Shown: piece after piece, positions 8,192-18,922 of the stretch
Layout: the number at the start of each line of letters is the position of its first letter
Position numbering within the stretch: position 1 is the first letter of the stretch
NCBI GenBank assembly: GCA_017414725.1
Contig: JAFQKZ010000021.1
Span: 1 to 21,769, forward strand
Length of the DNA stretch: 21,769 nucleotides
Direction of reading: 5' to 3'
From: Clostridia bacterium
Lineage (GTDB): Bacteria > Bacillota > Clostridia > Oscillospirales > Acutalibacteraceae
Notes under the pieces: model-generated
Told to the model about the DNA's origin: nothing
The model's database searches: none
What the model saw: the letters and a program-made list of their open reading frames with translations, nothing else
Program-made: the position numbers and the translations under genes

Positions 8192-8833
8192 ATGAGTTCA
8201 GAAAAAATTAATAGTAGTTTTATTCCGTATGTAGTTGAGCAGACTGGACGCGGAGAGAGATCTTATGATATTTTTTCGAGATTATTGAACGACAGAATAG
8301 TCATGCTAAACGAAGAAGTAAATTCTACCAGTGCAGGGCTTGTTGTCGCGCAGTTATTATATCTCGAAGGTCAAGACTCCGAAAAAGATATAAATTTATA
8401 TATTAACAGTCCCGGTGGCTCAGTGAGTGATGGGCTTGCAATTTTTGACACGATGAATTATATTAAATGTGACGTTTCTACTATATGTATGGGTCTGGCG
8501 GCCAGCATGGGAGCATTTTTGTTGGCAGCAGGCGCTAAAGGCAAGAGATATGCTCTTCCGAACAGCGAAATCATGATTCATCAACCAAGTGGAGGCGCCA
8601 AAGGTCAAGCGACTGATATTAATATTCATGCCCAGCATATTTTGAAGACAAAAGCTAAGTTAAATAAAATTTTGGCTGAGAGAACCGGTCAGACTGTTGA
8701 AACAATTGCCAATGATACAGAAAGAGATAATTTCATGAACGCTGAAGAGGCTCTGAAATACGGTCTCATAGATAAGATCATGTTTAACAGAACAGGAGAC
8801 CCGGAGGTCAAAAAAGACGAATCTAAAAACTAA
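8192..8833 (+). CDS. clpP: ATP-dependent Clp protease proteolytic subunit ClpP
   Basis: ClpP forms the 14-subunit barrel protease that degrades proteins unfolded by ClpX or another Clp ATPase. The serine-protease triad is intact: Ser105 in GLAASMGAF, His130 in IMIHQPSGG and Asp179 in TERDNFM. All three are offset by eight residues from the E. coli numbering. The 213-residue length includes a short N-terminal segment of the kind often removed on maturation. AAGGGG at 8176-8181 precedes ATG 8192. clpX starts 39 bases later, so the protease and its unfoldase are made together. Confidence 0.97.
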   Translation: MSSEKINSSFIPYVVEQTGRGERSYDIFSRLLNDRIVMLNEEVNSTSAGLVVAQLLYLEGQDSEKDINLYINSPGGSVSDGLAIFDTMNYIKCDVSTICMGLAASMGAFLLAAGAKGKRYALPNSEIMIHQPSGGAKGQATDINIHAQHILKTKAKLNKILAERTGQTVETIANDTERDNFMNAEEALKYGLIDKIMFNRTGDPEVKKDESKN

Positions 8834-8872
8834 AAATTCTGGTTTCAAAATTTAGGAATAGGGTGATTTTAT

Positions 8873-10288
8873 ATGACTATTAACAAAGGAACAAATGGTA
8901 GATCTTTATGCTGTTCGTTTTGTGGGAAACCTCAGGAAGAAGCTGAAAAGATCGTAGCCGGACCGGGAGTATGTATTTGTGACGAATGTATAGATTTGTG
9001 TGTAAACATACTTGACGGTGAACCTGAAGTAACTTTATATAATAAAGAACCCAAAGAGTCAAGAACTAGCAGATTACCCGCTTTTGGTAAAAAAAACACT
9101 CCAAAACCTAAAAAATCCAAACCCAAAGTACTTCCTAAACCTCATGAAATCAAGAAATATCTGGACGAGTACGTAATCGGTCAAGACCAAGCTAAAATAG
9201 CTTTATCCGTTGCAGTATATAATCATTATAAGAGAATATTTTTCGGGCAAGAAAAAAATACTAAAAATACTAAAGATAATAGTATTAGTGACGTAGAATT
9301 AAAGAAAAGTAATATTTTGTTATTAGGTCCGACAGGCGTTGGAAAGACTTTGCTTGCTCAGACTTTAGCTAAGATTTTAGATGTTCCGTTTGCAATCGCT
9401 GACGCAACAACTTTAACAGAAGCCGGATACGTAGGTGAAGACGTTGAAAATATTCTTTTGAGATTAATACAGGCCGCGAATTTTGACATAGAAAAAGCGG
9501 AACGCGGAATAATTTACGTAGATGAAATAGACAAAATCGCCAGAAAATCTGAAAATCCTTCTATTACACGTGATGTAAGCGGAGAAGGAGTTCAGCAGGC
9601 GTTGTTAAAGATTATAGAAGGGACCGTTTCTTCGGTTCCTCCCAAAGGTGGCAGAAAACACCCGCAACAAGAATTTATTGAAGTTAACACTTCGAATATA
9701 TTATTTATATGTGGCGGAGCGTTTGAAGGCCTTGACAAAATTATAGAAAAGCGAGTAAACACTTCTGCAATGGGCTTTGGGGCAGACGTAAAATCAAGAA
9801 GAGAACTAGACGAAACAAATTGGATGGAGCAAGCTGAACCTAAAGACCTAGTTAAATTTGGATTAATACCTGAATTAATTGGTAGATTACCTGTAATTTC
9901 GTCTTTGCAGGGACTTGACGAAGATGCACTCGTAAGAATTCTGGCAGAACCTAAAAATTCGCTGGTGAAGCAGTATAAAAAATTATTTGACATGGACAAA
10001 GTAGATTTGGAGTTTACAGATTCAGCTTTGAGAGCTGTGGCAAAAAAAGCAATTAAAAGAAATATCGGCGCTCGTGGACTTAGATCTATAATCGAAGAAA
10101 CTTTGCAGAAAGTTATGTTTGACGTGCCGTCGGATCATACTATCGAGAAAGTAATTATAAATGAGAAAGTTATAGAAAAAGAGAAAGAGCCTGAATATGT
10201 TAGAAATAATTTAAGAACACCGGTATGTATATCTATTGACTCTGACAAACTAAGTGATTCTACTGAAAGAAGTCCGGATGCTTCGTAA
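8873..10288 (+). CDS. clpX: Clp protease ATP-binding subunit ClpX
   Basis: ClpX is the hexameric AAA+ unfoldase that feeds substrates to ClpP. Seen in order: the N-terminal four-cysteine zinc domain (Cys14, Cys17, Cys36, Cys39), Walker A GPTGVGKT at 152-159, pore loop GYVG at 185-188, Walker B YVDEID at 215-220, the RKH pore loop at 261-263, and sensor-2 GARGLRSI at 399-406. The ClpP-docking tripeptide is MGF (300-302) rather than the usual IGF. At 471 residues it is longer than most ClpX proteins. The extra length is a basic, proline/lysine-rich linker after the zinc domain (about 66-90) and an extended polar C-terminus. GGGTGA lies six bases before ATG 8873. Confidence 0.97.
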   Translation: MTINKGTNGRSLCCSFCGKPQEEAEKIVAGPGVCICDECIDLCVNILDGEPEVTLYNKEPKESRTSRLPAFGKKNTPKPKKSKPKVLPKPHEIKKYLDEYVIGQDQAKIALSVAVYNHYKRIFFGQEKNTKNTKDNSISDVELKKSNILLLGPTGVGKTLLAQTLAKILDVPFAIADATTLTEAGYVGEDVENILLRLIQAANFDIEKAERGIIYVDEIDKIARKSENPSITRDVSGEGVQQALLKIIEGTVSSVPPKGGRKHPQQEFIEVNTSNILFICGGAFEGLDKIIEKRVNTSAMGFGADVKSRRELDETNWMEQAEPKDLVKFGLIPELIGRLPVISSLQGLDEDALVRILAEPKNSLVKQYKKLFDMDKVDLEFTDSALRAVAKKAIKRNIGARGLRSIIEETLQKVMFDVPSDHTIEKVIINEKVIEKEKEPEYVRNNLRTPVCISIDSDKLSDSTERSPDAS

Positions 10289-10311
10289 GCGACTCGAAGG
10301 AGTTGATAAAT

Positions 10312-12696
10312 ATGGAAAATCTAGATAAAAATATTTCTGAAAATACCGAGAAAAAACACACAAAAGAAAAAATATTACCTGTAGTAATGCTTCGTGGATT
10401 TGTAATGTTTCCCGAGATAGTTTTACACTTTGATGTTGGTCGAAAAAGTTCGATATTAGCAATTGAAGAGTGCATGAAAAAGAATGGCGAAATACTGTTA
10501 TTATCGCAAAAAGAGCCCGAAGACGATACGCCTAGCGTAAATGATATTTATACGGTTGGCGTAATTTCAAAAGTACGGCAAATTCTGAAGCAAACCGGCG
10601 AAGGAGTAAGAATCTTAGCTGAGGGCGTGTCACGTGCACGTGTTTCGGAGTTTATAGATACCCGGAAGTTTTTGAAAGCCAAAGCAGTAGAAATTGAGAC
10701 TAAAGAGCCTGAGCCTGATGCATTCAGTATGGCGTTGGTACGCAAAGCTCGGGAAGTTTTTTCTGAATACTTGGGCTTGTCGGGGCGCGTATCAAGTGAT
10801 CTTACTGACTCAATGTTCGCGCAAACAAGTTTATCACGTGCCGCAGATTATATTTTAGCTAACGTTACTATTGACTTTGAACAAAAACAGAAATTTTTAG
10901 AAGAAACAAATGCTTTGACAAGACTTCACAAAGTCATAATTGCTATAACAGAAGAAAATGAAATTTTGAAATGTGAACATGACATAGCAAACAAAATTCA
11001 AGAAAATGTAGATAAAAGCCAAAAAGAATATTTTCTAAAAGAGCAAATTCGTGCAATTTCACAAGAACTTGGCGATGAAGCTGACCCGGTTAACGAAGCC
11101 GAAGAGTATAAAGCAAAGCTTGCGAAACTCACATTGCCTGACGAAACTCGGGAAATACTTGAGAAAGAGTGCAATACTCTGGCAAAAACCCCAGGGTCCT
11201 CGCCTGAGGCTCATATCCAGAGAACTTTTTTAGATTTATGTTTTTCGTTGCCATGGAACAAATCTACGAAAGATATTATAGACATTGAGAAAGCTCAGAA
11301 ATTACTCGACAAAAATCACTATGGACTGAAAGACGTGAAAGAGCGTATTTTAGAATTTTTGGCTGTTCGAAAGCTGGCACCGGACGCAAAAGGCCAAATA
11401 ATTTGTTTGTCGGGACCTCCGGGAGTGGGGAAAACTTCAATCGCGCGATCTCTTGCAAAAGCGATGGGCAAGAAATTTATAAGAATTTCGCTGGGCGGAG
11501 TAAATGACGAGAGCGAAATCAGAGGTCACAGAAAAACCTACGTTGGGGCTCTACCGGGACGAATTTTGACATCTTTGAGCCAAGTAAAATCTAATAATCC
11601 GTTGATTTTGCTAGACGAAATTGATAAACTTTCGAAAGATTATAAAGGAGACCCGGCGTCTGCGTTGTTAGAAGTTTTGGACCCTGAGCAGAATTCTGAG
11701 TTTCATGATAGATATTTAGGTGTTCCGTTTGACTTGAGCAAAGTTATGTTTATAACTACCGCAAATGACAAGAATTCTATACCGGGACCGTTATATGACA
11801 GACTCGAAATAATAGACTTGTATAGTTATACGCATGAAGAAAAGTTCATGATTGCCAAAGAGCACTTGGTACCTAAAGAACTTAAAAAGCATGGTTTGAC
11901 TAAGAAAAACATAGTTTTTTCAGATGAGTCTTTGAAGAGAATTATCGAGGGTTACACAAAAGAAGCCGGAGTTCGAGAGTTAGAACGGAAAATAGCTACT
12001 GTTATGCGCAAAACGGCTAAAAAAATAGTATCCGGGGAACTCAAAAATATTAAAATTGACGAGCAAAACTTAAAAGATATTTTAGGTCCGGAGAAATATA
12101 AAAAAGAAAAGGTGCATGATGAGAATCAAATTGGCGTAGTGAACGGATTAGCCTGGACGTCAGTCGGCGGAGAATCGTTACCGATTGAAGTTGCACTCAT
12201 GAAAGGTCGAGGCAAAGTTCAGGTAACTGGATCTCTGGGGGACGTCATGAAAGAATCCGCCCAGATAGCCGTGAGTTACATACGGAGCAACTGTAAAAGA
12301 TTAGGAATACGACAGAATTTTTACAAAGATCTGGACATTCATATTCACGCACCTGAGGGAGCGGTTCCGAAAGATGGACCATCCGCCGGAGTAACAATGA
12401 CAACAGCTTTGGTTTCCGCGTTAAGCAAAAATCCGGCGTACAAAAATGTGGCGATGACCGGGGAAGTTACGCTAAAAGGTAAAGTTTTGCCGATTGGCGG
12501 TCTGAAAGAAAAAGCGATGGCAGCGTACAAAGAAGGCGTCAAAACCGTGATAATTCCTGCCGATAACGAAAGTGATTTAGACAAAATAGACGACATCGTT
12601 AAGAAATCTATAAATTTTGTCATGGCAGATAATTTAGACACAGTTTTTGAGCACGCACTGGTTAACAAACCTAAGAGAGAACGCACAGGAAATTAG
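10312..12696 (+). CDS. lon: ATP-dependent protease La (Lon)
   Basis: Lon is a homo-oligomeric AAA+ serine protease that removes damaged and short-lived proteins. The 794-residue product has the bacterial LonA layout: an N-terminal substrate-binding domain beginning LPVVMLRGFVMFP (22-34), a helical linker, Walker A GPPGVGKT at 368-375, Walker B LLDEID at 433-438, and a C-terminal protease domain. The dyad is Ser691 in PKDGPSAG and Lys734 in GGLKEK. GAAGGAG at 10296-10302 sets ATG 10312 as the start; the in-frame TTG 10303 abuts that site. It begins 23 bases after clpX and is followed 30 bases on by engB. Confidence 0.97.
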   Translation: MENLDKNISENTEKKHTKEKILPVVMLRGFVMFPEIVLHFDVGRKSSILAIEECMKKNGEILLLSQKEPEDDTPSVNDIYTVGVISKVRQILKQTGEGVRILAEGVSRARVSEFIDTRKFLKAKAVEIETKEPEPDAFSMALVRKAREVFSEYLGLSGRVSSDLTDSMFAQTSLSRAADYILANVTIDFEQKQKFLEETNALTRLHKVIIAITEENEILKCEHDIANKIQENVDKSQKEYFLKEQIRAISQELGDEADPVNEAEEYKAKLAKLTLPDETREILEKECNTLAKTPGSSPEAHIQRTFLDLCFSLPWNKSTKDIIDIEKAQKLLDKNHYGLKDVKERILEFLAVRKLAPDAKGQIICLSGPPGVGKTSIARSLAKAMGKKFIRISLGGVNDESEIRGHRKTYVGALPGRILTSLSQVKSNNPLILLDEIDKLSKDYKGDPASALLEVLDPEQNSEFHDRYLGVPFDLSKVMFITTANDKNSIPGPLYDRLEIIDLYSYTHEEKFMIAKEHLVPKELKKHGLTKKNIVFSDESLKRIIEGYTKEAGVRELERKIATVMRKTAKKIVSGELKNIKIDEQNLKDILGPEKYKKEKVHDENQIGVVNGLAWTSVGGESLPIEVALMKGRGKVQVTGSLGDVMKESAQIAVSYIRSNCKRLGIRQNFYKDLDIHIHAPEGAVPKDGPSAGVTMTTALVSALSKNPAYKNVAMTGEVTLKGKVLPIGGLKEKAMAAYKEGVKTVIIPADNESDLDKIDDIVKKSINFVMADNLDTVFEHALVNKPKRERTGN

Positions 12697-12726
12697 TTTT
12701 TAAATAACAGAAAGAAAACACCAAAC

Positions 12727-13311
12727 ATGATAAATTTTAACAAAGTTGAGTTTTTAACATCAGTTGGAGATGTAAAACAATTTAAAATTTTTGACAAAAG
12801 CATACCTGAGATAGTATTTTCCGGCAAGTCAAATGTCGGAAAGTCGTCTTTGATAAACAAAATTCTGAACAGAAAATCGATAGCACGGGTGAGCGCAAAA
12901 CCTGGGAAAACGGTAAATCTAAACGTATTTCAGGTAGACACTATAAGATTTGTGGACTTGCCCGGCTACGGATATGCACAAGTTTCGAAGTCTGAAAAAG
13001 AGCGTTGGGGAGAGCTTGTAAACACGTATTTAGAAACAAGCAAAAACATAAAATTGGTAATTCAGATATTAGATATGCGGCATCCTGCGACTGAGCAAGA
13101 TCATCAAATGTTAGATTATTTATACAAAAAAAACTTTAATTTTGCTATGATTTTCTCGAAATCTGACAAATTAAACAAAACAGAATATATTAATAGAAAA
13201 TTAAAAATAGAAGAAGAATTAGAAAAATATAAAAATATAAAGAAAATATTTTTTTCTTCAAAGACAGGCGAGGGGCTAGAAGATTTAAAAAATATTATAA
13301 ATTTATTTTAA
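12727..13311 (+). CDS. engB: ribosome biogenesis GTP-binding protein EngB (YsxC/YihA)
   Basis: EngB is a small essential GTPase acting in 50S subunit assembly. The 194-residue protein shows G1 GKSNVGKS at 33-40, the G2 Thr in KPGKT at 58-62, G3 DLPGYGYA at 77-84, G4 as SKSDK at 144-148 and a G5-like SSKTGEG near 180. The Ser-Lys-Ser-Asp form of G4 is a variant of the usual TKxDK. The gene directly follows lon, its normal place in Firmicutes. It has only a weak purine stretch as ribosome-binding site, so it may be translated partly by coupling. Confidence 0.95.
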   Translation: MINFNKVEFLTSVGDVKQFKIFDKSIPEIVFSGKSNVGKSSLINKILNRKSIARVSAKPGKTVNLNVFQVDTIRFVDLPGYGYAQVSKSEKERWGELVNTYLETSKNIKLVIQILDMRHPATEQDHQMLDYLYKKNFNFAMIFSKSDKLNKTEYINRKLKIEEELEKYKNIKKIFFSSKTGEGLEDLKNIINLF

Positions 13312-13361
13312 TTATATTTTTATGTTTTTAAAATTTTGTATATTTCAGAGGAGAATTTAGG

Positions 13362-15992
13362 ATGTGCGAGAAAGAAAATTTAGATAAAACTTATAATCAT
13401 ACGGAAACAGAGGACGAGATTTACAAATTTTGGGAAGAGAATAATTATTTCAAGCCATCCGGAGTTGGCGAAAAGTACACAATAGTGATGCCGCCACCGA
13501 ATATTACCGGCAATTTGCACATGGGACACGCCTTAGACAACACAATTCAGGACATAATAACCAGATATAAACGTATGTGCGGCTATTCGATGTTGTGGGT
13601 GCCGGGGACCGACCATGCTTCGATAGCGACTGAAGCCAAAATAATCGAAGAATTGCGTAAAGAAAATTTAACAAAAGAACAACTTGGGCGTAATGAATTT
13701 TTAAAACGAGCATGGGAATGGAAGGAAAAATACGGTTCCAATATTAAGAAACAATTAAAAAAATTAGGTGTTTCATGTGATTGGGAGCATGAAAGATTTA
13801 CGCTAGATTCAGGTTGCACAGAAGCCGTAAAAGAGTTTTTCGTCAATTTATACAAAAAAAACATGATTTATCGTGGAGAAAAGATAATAAATTGGTGCCC
13901 AAAATGCCTTACATCTATATCTGATTCAGAAGTAAATTTCGAAGAGAAGCCTGGATGTTTTTATTATATTAAATACAAATTAATCAACAGCGAAGAAAAT
14001 ATTATAGTTGCTACGACTCGCCCCGAAACCATGTTTGGCGACGTTGCACTTGCGGTGAACCCTGACGACGAGAGATACAAAAATCTGATTGGTCAAGAAG
14101 TTATAGTGCCAATTGTTGGGCGTAAAATTCCAATTATTGGAGATTCTTACGTAGATATCGAGCTTGGAACCGGCGTTTTGAAGATCACTCCGGCGCATGA
14201 TTTTAATGATTTTGAAGTTGGTCAAAGACATAATTTGCCGATTTTGAACATAATGGACGAAAAAGCCTGTATTAACGAGCTTGGTGGGGAGTATTCCGGG
14301 TTAAGTCGTACCGAAGCTCGCAAAAAAATAGTCGAAAATTTACAGAAAAATAACTATATTTTAAAAATAGAAGAACTCAAGCATAATGTAGGGACTTGTT
14401 ATAGGTGTTCGACAGTTATTGAGCCGAGAATCTCAACTCAATGGTTTGTGAAAATGAAAAAATTAGCAGAAATGTCTATAAATTCTGTGCAAAACGACGA
14501 AATTAAATTTGTTCCTAAGAGATTTGACAAGATATTTTTTCATTGGATGGAAAATATTAAGGATTGGTGCATATCGCGTCAATTATGGTGGGGGCACAGA
14601 ATCCCGGTTTGGTACTGTGAAAATTGTGGAGAAATAATCGTATCAAAAGAAGAAAATATAACACATTGCACAAAATGCAATTCTGACAAGCTATTAATAG
14701 AACATGATACGTTAGATACGTGGTTTTCGTCAGGATTGTGGCCATTTTCGGTCTTAGGGTGGCCGGAAAACACACAAGAATTGCGCGAATATTTCCCAAC
14801 AAAAGTTCTGGTTACAGGCTATGACATAATATTTTTCTGGGTCGCAAAAATGATATTTTCGTCATTGGAAATCATGAAAAAACCGCCATTTGAGCACGTT
14901 TTAATACATGGCTTAGTGCGTGATTCACAAGGACGAAAAATGTCAAAATCGCTTGGAAACGGCGTGGATCCGCTGGAAATCATAGATAAATACGGTGCTG
15001 ACGCGCTAAGATTCTCTATAATTTTGGGAACAAGTCCCGGAAATGATATGCGTTTTTATGCTGAAAAAGTCGAATCTTGCAGAAATTTTGCAAACAAAAT
15101 ATGGAACGCCGCGAGATTCGTTAATTTAAAAATATCTGAAAAAAAATGTAATCAAAAAATAACTATATCAAAAGATATAATTCAAAATATGTCTAGAACA
15201 GATCGTTGGATTTTGAGCAGATTGCACAAAATTATTCAAGAAATTAGATGCGATCTAGATAAATTTGAATTAGGGATCGCTGCTCAAAAATTATATAATT
15301 TTATATGGGATGAGTTTTGTGATTGGTATATAGAATTCTCGAAATTATCAAATGAAATTTGCATTTTAATTTATGTTTTAGAAAATATTTTGAAATTATT
15401 ACATCCGTTTATGCCATTTGTAACAGAAAAAATATGGCAGTGTTTTAGCACTTCAAAAGATGCGATTATAATAGAAAAGTTCCCGAAATTTGAAAGTTTG
15501 TACATAAACGAAGAAGCAGAGCGTGAAATAGAAATTTTAATGACTTTTGTAAAGTCTGTGCGAAATTTGCGAAGAGAATTAAATATAGGTAACAAAAAAG
15601 TAGATATTTATGTCGAATATGGCAACCAAGAAGCTGGTAACGTGTTAGCAACTTGCTGTGAAGAAGTAAAGAAATTAGCTTGTATAGAAAGCATTCATGT
15701 TCTTAAACCTGGTGTGAGTTTCGACTGCGAGTGTAGCGTCGCTGTTAACGAGTATGCTAAAATATACATCCCAACTGAAAATTTAATTGATAAATCACAA
15801 GAATTAGCAAAGTTACAGAAAGAACTCGATGTTTCTCGTGCTCAGTTAGATCAAGCTCGGGCTAGGTTGTCTAATCAGGAGTTTATGTCCAAAGCCCCTC
15901 AAAAAGTAATTCAAGGTGCCCGCGAAGTGAAAGAAAAATTGGAATCAAAAATTGAAAAATTGTTGTTGAGTATAAATAAGTTGACAAAATAA
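13362..15992 (+). CDS. valS: valyl-tRNA synthetase
   Basis: ValRS charges tRNA-Val and edits misacylated tRNA. The 876-residue class I synthetase has the HIGH motif as HMGH at 53-56, within PPPNITGNLHMGHALDN, and KMSKS at 526-530. Between them is the CP1 editing insertion (TTRPETMFGDVALAVNP) and a CxxC...CxxC zinc-binding segment (WYCENCG...CTKC). The last 60 residues form the ValRS coiled-coil arm. The motifs WVPGTDHA and WFSSGLWPFS favour valine over isoleucine or leucine enzymes. AGAGGAG at 13347-13353 precedes ATG 13362. The 50-base gap after engB is too short for a T-box leader, so expression likely depends on the upstream operon. Confidence 0.97.
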   Translation: MCEKENLDKTYNHTETEDEIYKFWEENNYFKPSGVGEKYTIVMPPPNITGNLHMGHALDNTIQDIITRYKRMCGYSMLWVPGTDHASIATEAKIIEELRKENLTKEQLGRNEFLKRAWEWKEKYGSNIKKQLKKLGVSCDWEHERFTLDSGCTEAVKEFFVNLYKKNMIYRGEKIINWCPKCLTSISDSEVNFEEKPGCFYYIKYKLINSEENIIVATTRPETMFGDVALAVNPDDERYKNLIGQEVIVPIVGRKIPIIGDSYVDIELGTGVLKITPAHDFNDFEVGQRHNLPILNIMDEKACINELGGEYSGLSRTEARKKIVENLQKNNYILKIEELKHNVGTCYRCSTVIEPRISTQWFVKMKKLAEMSINSVQNDEIKFVPKRFDKIFFHWMENIKDWCISRQLWWGHRIPVWYCENCGEIIVSKEENITHCTKCNSDKLLIEHDTLDTWFSSGLWPFSVLGWPENTQELREYFPTKVLVTGYDIIFFWVAKMIFSSLEIMKKPPFEHVLIHGLVRDSQGRKMSKSLGNGVDPLEIIDKYGADALRFSIILGTSPGNDMRFYAEKVESCRNFANKIWNAARFVNLKISEKKCNQKITISKDIIQNMSRTDRWILSRLHKIIQEIRCDLDKFELGIAAQKLYNFIWDEFCDWYIEFSKLSNEICILIYVLENILKLLHPFMPFVTEKIWQCFSTSKDAIIIEKFPKFESLYINEEAEREIEILMTFVKSVRNLRRELNIGNKKVDIYVEYGNQEAGNVLATCCEEVKKLACIESIHVLKPGVSFDCECSVAVNEYAKIYIPTENLIDKSQELAKLQKELDVSRAQLDQARARLSNQEFMSKAPQKVIQGAREVKEKLESKIEKLLLSINKLTK

Positions 15993-16102
15993 ATTTACTA
16001 TGTATTTTTCATGAATTCGTCCCAAATTTATTCTAAAAATTTACAATAATTACTGTGTGTTATGTGATTTCATGTTTTTTGCGAGTTTAAATTTTAGTTA
16101 TT

Positions 16103-16126
16103 TTTCGGTCAAAAACTGAAATTTTT
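16103..16126 (+). terminator. probable intrinsic terminator after valS
   Basis: TTTCGGT (16103-16109) pairs with ACTGAAA (16115-16121), seven pairs with one G-T, around a five-base loop, followed directly by T5. The stem is short and AT-rich, so strength is uncertain. Its place between valS and the secA promoter fits the end of the rbgA-valS transcript. Confidence 0.4.
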
Positions 16127-16165
16127 AGGTAATTTTATAGATTTATTTTTCGTTCTAAGATAGAC

Positions 16166-16195
16166 TTGATACAAGTGCATAATTTTATTCATAAT
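16166..16195 (+). promoter_or_regulatory. probable sigma-A promoter of secA
   Basis: TTGATA (16166-16171) and CATAAT (16190-16195) are spaced by 18 bases, one mismatch in each hexamer. It lies just after the terminator-like hairpin and about 25 bases before the secA start, so the leader would be short. Confidence 0.5.
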
Positions 16196-16220
16196 TTTTG
16201 TTCAAAAGGGGTGCATGTAA

Positions 16221-18821
16221 ATGAGCTTTTTGAAAGCTATGTTCGGAAACTATAGCAAACGTGAACTTAAACGTATACAACCAATCGTTGACAAAGTCCT
16301 AGGTCTAGAGGGTAAGTATTTAAATATGACTGACGAAGAACTTTCTTCTCAGACTATTGCTCTTAAAGAAAGACTGAAAAATGGCGAAACTTTAGACGAT
16401 ATTTTACCTGATGCTTTTGCTGTGTGCCGCGAAGCCGGTGATCGTGTATTAGGTATGCGCCATTTTCCGGTGCAAATTATCGGCGGTATCGTTTTACATC
16501 AAGGCCGTATTAGCGAAATGATGACCGGTGAGGGAAAGACTCTAGTGGAGACTCTGCCTGCATATTTGAATGCTTTGACCGGCAAAGGTGTCCATATTGT
16601 TACTGTAAATGATTATTTGGCTAAGCGTGACTCGGAATTAATGGGTAAGTTGTACAAGTTTTTGGGTTTAAGCGTTGGTCTGGTAATCGCCGGAATTAAT
16701 AATAAAAAACGTATGGAAGCTTATAGAGCTGATATAACTTATGGTACGAATAATGAATTCGGTTTTGACTATTTGAGAGATAACATGGTCAAAGACAAAA
16801 ACCAGAAAGTTCAACGTGAACATAACTTTGCAATTGTTGACGAAGTCGACAGTATATTGATTGACGAAGCTCGTACTCCTTTGATTATTTCCGGTGAGGG
16901 CGATAAGTCTACCGAACTTTATGGTATTGCCAATGAATTTGCTAAAACTTTGACTATGCTGAAAGTTGCCGAAGTTGATGCAAAAGAAGATAATGAAGAA
17001 CTTTTCAAAGATCATGATTATGTTGTAGACGAAAAGTCAAAAACCGCAAACTTGACTCAATCTGGTATTCAGAAAGCCGAAGAGTATTTTCATGTCGAAA
17101 ACTTGACAGACCCTGAACATACAACTTTACAGCATCATATTAATCAGGCTCTGAAAGCCCATGGTGTCATGCAGAGAGATATTGATTATGTTGTGCGTGA
17201 CGGAGAGGTTTTAATTGTAGATGAATTTACGGGTCGTATAATGATCGGTCGTAGATATAACGATGGCTTGCATCAGGCAATTGAAGCAAAAGAAAACGTA
17301 AAGATTGAAAAAGAGTCTAAAACTCTGGCCTCAATAACTTTCCAGAATTATTTTAGATTGTACAACAAATTGTCGGGAATGACCGGAACTGCAAAAACCG
17401 AAGAAGAAGAATTTAGAGAAATTTATAAATTGGATATAGTCGAGGTCCCGACTAATAAACCTAAAATTCGTGAGGATTTGCCGGATGTGGTATATGCTAC
17501 CCAAAAGGCTAAATTTGCGGCGATTGTCGAAGATATTATCGAAAGCAATAAAAAAGGGCAGCCCGTGCTGGTTGGTACCGTCTCAATCGAGAAATCTGAG
17601 TTATTGAGTGTTATGTTGGATGCTAAAAACGTGAAGCATACTGTACTTAATGCTAAATACCATGAAAAAGAAGCTGAAATCGTTGCTCAGGCCGGTAAAA
17701 AAGGTGCTGTTACCATCGCTACAAATATGGCCGGAAGAGGTACAGATATAGTCTTGGGTGGAAACCCTGAGTTTATGGCCAAAGCTGAAATGAAAAAGCT
17801 TGGTTATAACGATGAGCTTATGGCTGAGGTTGATAGCTTTGCTGATACCGATGATGAAAAAATTCTTGAAGCTCGTGAAAAATATAAAACTCTTAAAGCT
17901 AAGTTCAAAGAAGATCTAAAAGGCGATAGCGAAGAAGTTAAATCTCTTGGTGGACTATATGTAATAGGTACCGAAAGACATGAAACCAGACGTATCGATA
18001 ATCAGCTTCGTGGCCGTGCCGGACGTCAAGGAGACCCGGGTAAATCTAGGTTTTATTTGTCTCTGGAAGATGATCTTATGCGAATTTTCGGCGGCGATCG
18101 CATGAAACGCGTCATGTCTATATTGAAACTTGATGACGACACCCCGTTGGAAGCAAAAATGTTGACAAAATCTATTGAATCCGCTCAGAAAAAAATTGAA
18201 GGACATCATTTTGCTATTCGTAAAAATGTCTTGCAGTATGATGATGTTTTGAGTCGCCAACGCGAGATAATATATGCTCAGCGTGATCAAGTTCTGGACG
18301 GTGAAAACCTGAAAGAGCAAATAACTAATATGATTACCGAAGTCGCTGAGAAAGTCGTTTCCAGGTATATTAATCCAATTTTGCCTGAATCCGAATGGAA
18401 CATTGAAGGCCTTAAAAGTTACTATTTAGGTTGGATATTGACACCTGAAGATTTAAATTACGATTCTGAAAATAATTTAAATATGTCGTATCAGGAAATT
18501 CTAGATTTGATAAAAAGCAAATCCCTTGAGTCTTATCAGAATCATGAAGAGACTTTTGGTGAAGAAATGGTACGAGAGCTCGAAAGACATGTGTTATTAA
18601 CAGTTGTTGATGAGCAGTGGATGGACCATATTGACGCCATGGAAGAACTAAAACAGGGGATCAGCTTAAGATCTTATGGTCAGAAAGACCCTGTCGTTGA
18701 GTATAGAGTTGAAGGTTTCGATATGTTTAATATCATGGTCGATACTATACGAGAGAATACTGTTAAGAATTTGTTGGGTTTTAAGATAAATTCAGAGAGT
18801 TTGTTCGGAAGAGCGTTTTAA
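16221..18821 (+). CDS. secA: protein translocase ATPase SecA
   Basis: SecA is the motor that drives preproteins through SecYEG. The 866-residue product has Walker A TGEGKT at 102-107, VDEVDS with Walker B acidic residues at 206-211, the DYLRDNMV block, and the NBD2 motifs [20 protein letters not shown] and [13 protein letters not shown], followed by the helical scaffold and wing ([18 protein letters not shown]). It ends at [14 protein letters not shown] without the usual C-terminal linker and the CxCxnCH zinc motif. That motif is dispensable in several Gram-positive lineages. A GGGGTG ribosome-binding site precedes ATG 16221. The gene is monocistronic: its own promoter precedes it and a strong terminator follows. 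Confidence 0.97.
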   Translation: MSFLKAMFGNYSKRELKRIQPIVDKVLGLEGKYLNMTDEELSSQTIALKERLKNGETLDDILPDAFAVCREAGDRVLGMRHFPVQIIGGIVLHQGRISEMMTGEGKTLVETLPAYLNALTGKGVHIVTVNDYLAKRDSELMGKLYKFLGLSVGLVIAGINNKKRMEAYRADITYGTNNEFGFDYLRDNMVKDKNQKVQREHNFAIVDEVDSILIDEARTPLIISGEGDKSTELYGIANEFAKTLTMLKVAEVDAKEDNEELFKDHDYVVDEKSKTANLTQSGIQKAEEYFHVENLTDPEHTTLQHHINQALKAHGVMQRDIDYVVRDGEVLIVDEFTGRIMIGRRYNDGLHQAIEAKENVKIEKESKTLASITFQNYFRLYNKLSGMTGTAKTEEEEFREIYKLDIVEVPTNKPKIREDLPDVVYATQKAKFAAIVEDIIESNKKGQPVLVGTVSIEKSELLSVMLDAKNVKHTVLNAKYHEKEAEIVAQAGKKGAVTIATNMAGRGTDIVLGGNPEFMAKAEMKKLGYNDELMAEVDSFADTDDEKILEAREKYKTLKAKFKEDLKGDSEEVKSLGGLYVIGTERHETRRIDNQLRGRAGRQGDPGKSRFYLSLEDDLMRIFGGDRMKRVMSILKLDDDTPLEAKMLTKSIESAQKKIEGHHFAIRKNVLQYDDVLSRQREIIYAQRDQVLDGENLKEQITNMITEVAEKVVSRYINPILPESEWNIEGLKSYYLGWILTPEDLNYDSENNLNMSYQEILDLIKSKSLESYQNHEETFGEEMVRELERHVLLTVVDEQWMDHIDAMEELKQGISLRSYGQKDPVVEYRVEGFDMFNIMVDTIRENTVKNLLGFKINSESLFGRAF

Positions 18822-18841
18822 ACTAAAATGATATAAATAAA

Positions 18842-18871
18842 AATCACGCCTAAAATTCGCGTGGTTTTTTT
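18842..18871. terminator. bidirectional intrinsic terminator between secA and the zinc-ribbon gene
   Basis: AATCACGC (18842-18849) pairs with GCGTGGTT (18859-18866), eight pairs with one G-T, around a nine-base loop. On the + strand a T7 tract (18865-18871) follows. On the - strand the same hairpin is followed by a T-rich tract derived from AAATAAAAA upstream. It can therefore end secA from one side and the convergent zinc-ribbon gene from the other. Confidence 0.75.
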
Positions 18872-18891
18872 GTTTATATTATATAAAATAG

Positions 18892-18912
18892 CTACGGTTT
18901 TTTTGACCGTAA
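18892..18912. terminator. second hairpin in the convergent secA / zinc-ribbon gap
   Basis: TACGGT and ACCGTA form a six-pair stem over a T-rich loop, lying between the end of the - strand zinc-ribbon gene and the stronger bidirectional terminator. Read on the - strand it is followed by a loose TATTTTATAT tract, so it may add to termination of the zinc-ribbon transcript. Confidence 0.35.
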
Positions 18913-18922
18913 CATAGTTATA

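Noticed and set aside
9592..9999. 135-codon frame on the - strand inside clpX
   Set aside because: Antisense to a highly conserved AAA+ domain; its length follows from codon bias of clpX.
12345..12686. 113-codon frame on the - strand inside the lon protease domain
   Set aside because: Antisense shadow of lon with no independent signals.
13312..13361. Possible T-box or other riboswitch before valS
   Set aside because: The gap is only 50 bases and lacks the T-box sequence and any stable stem.
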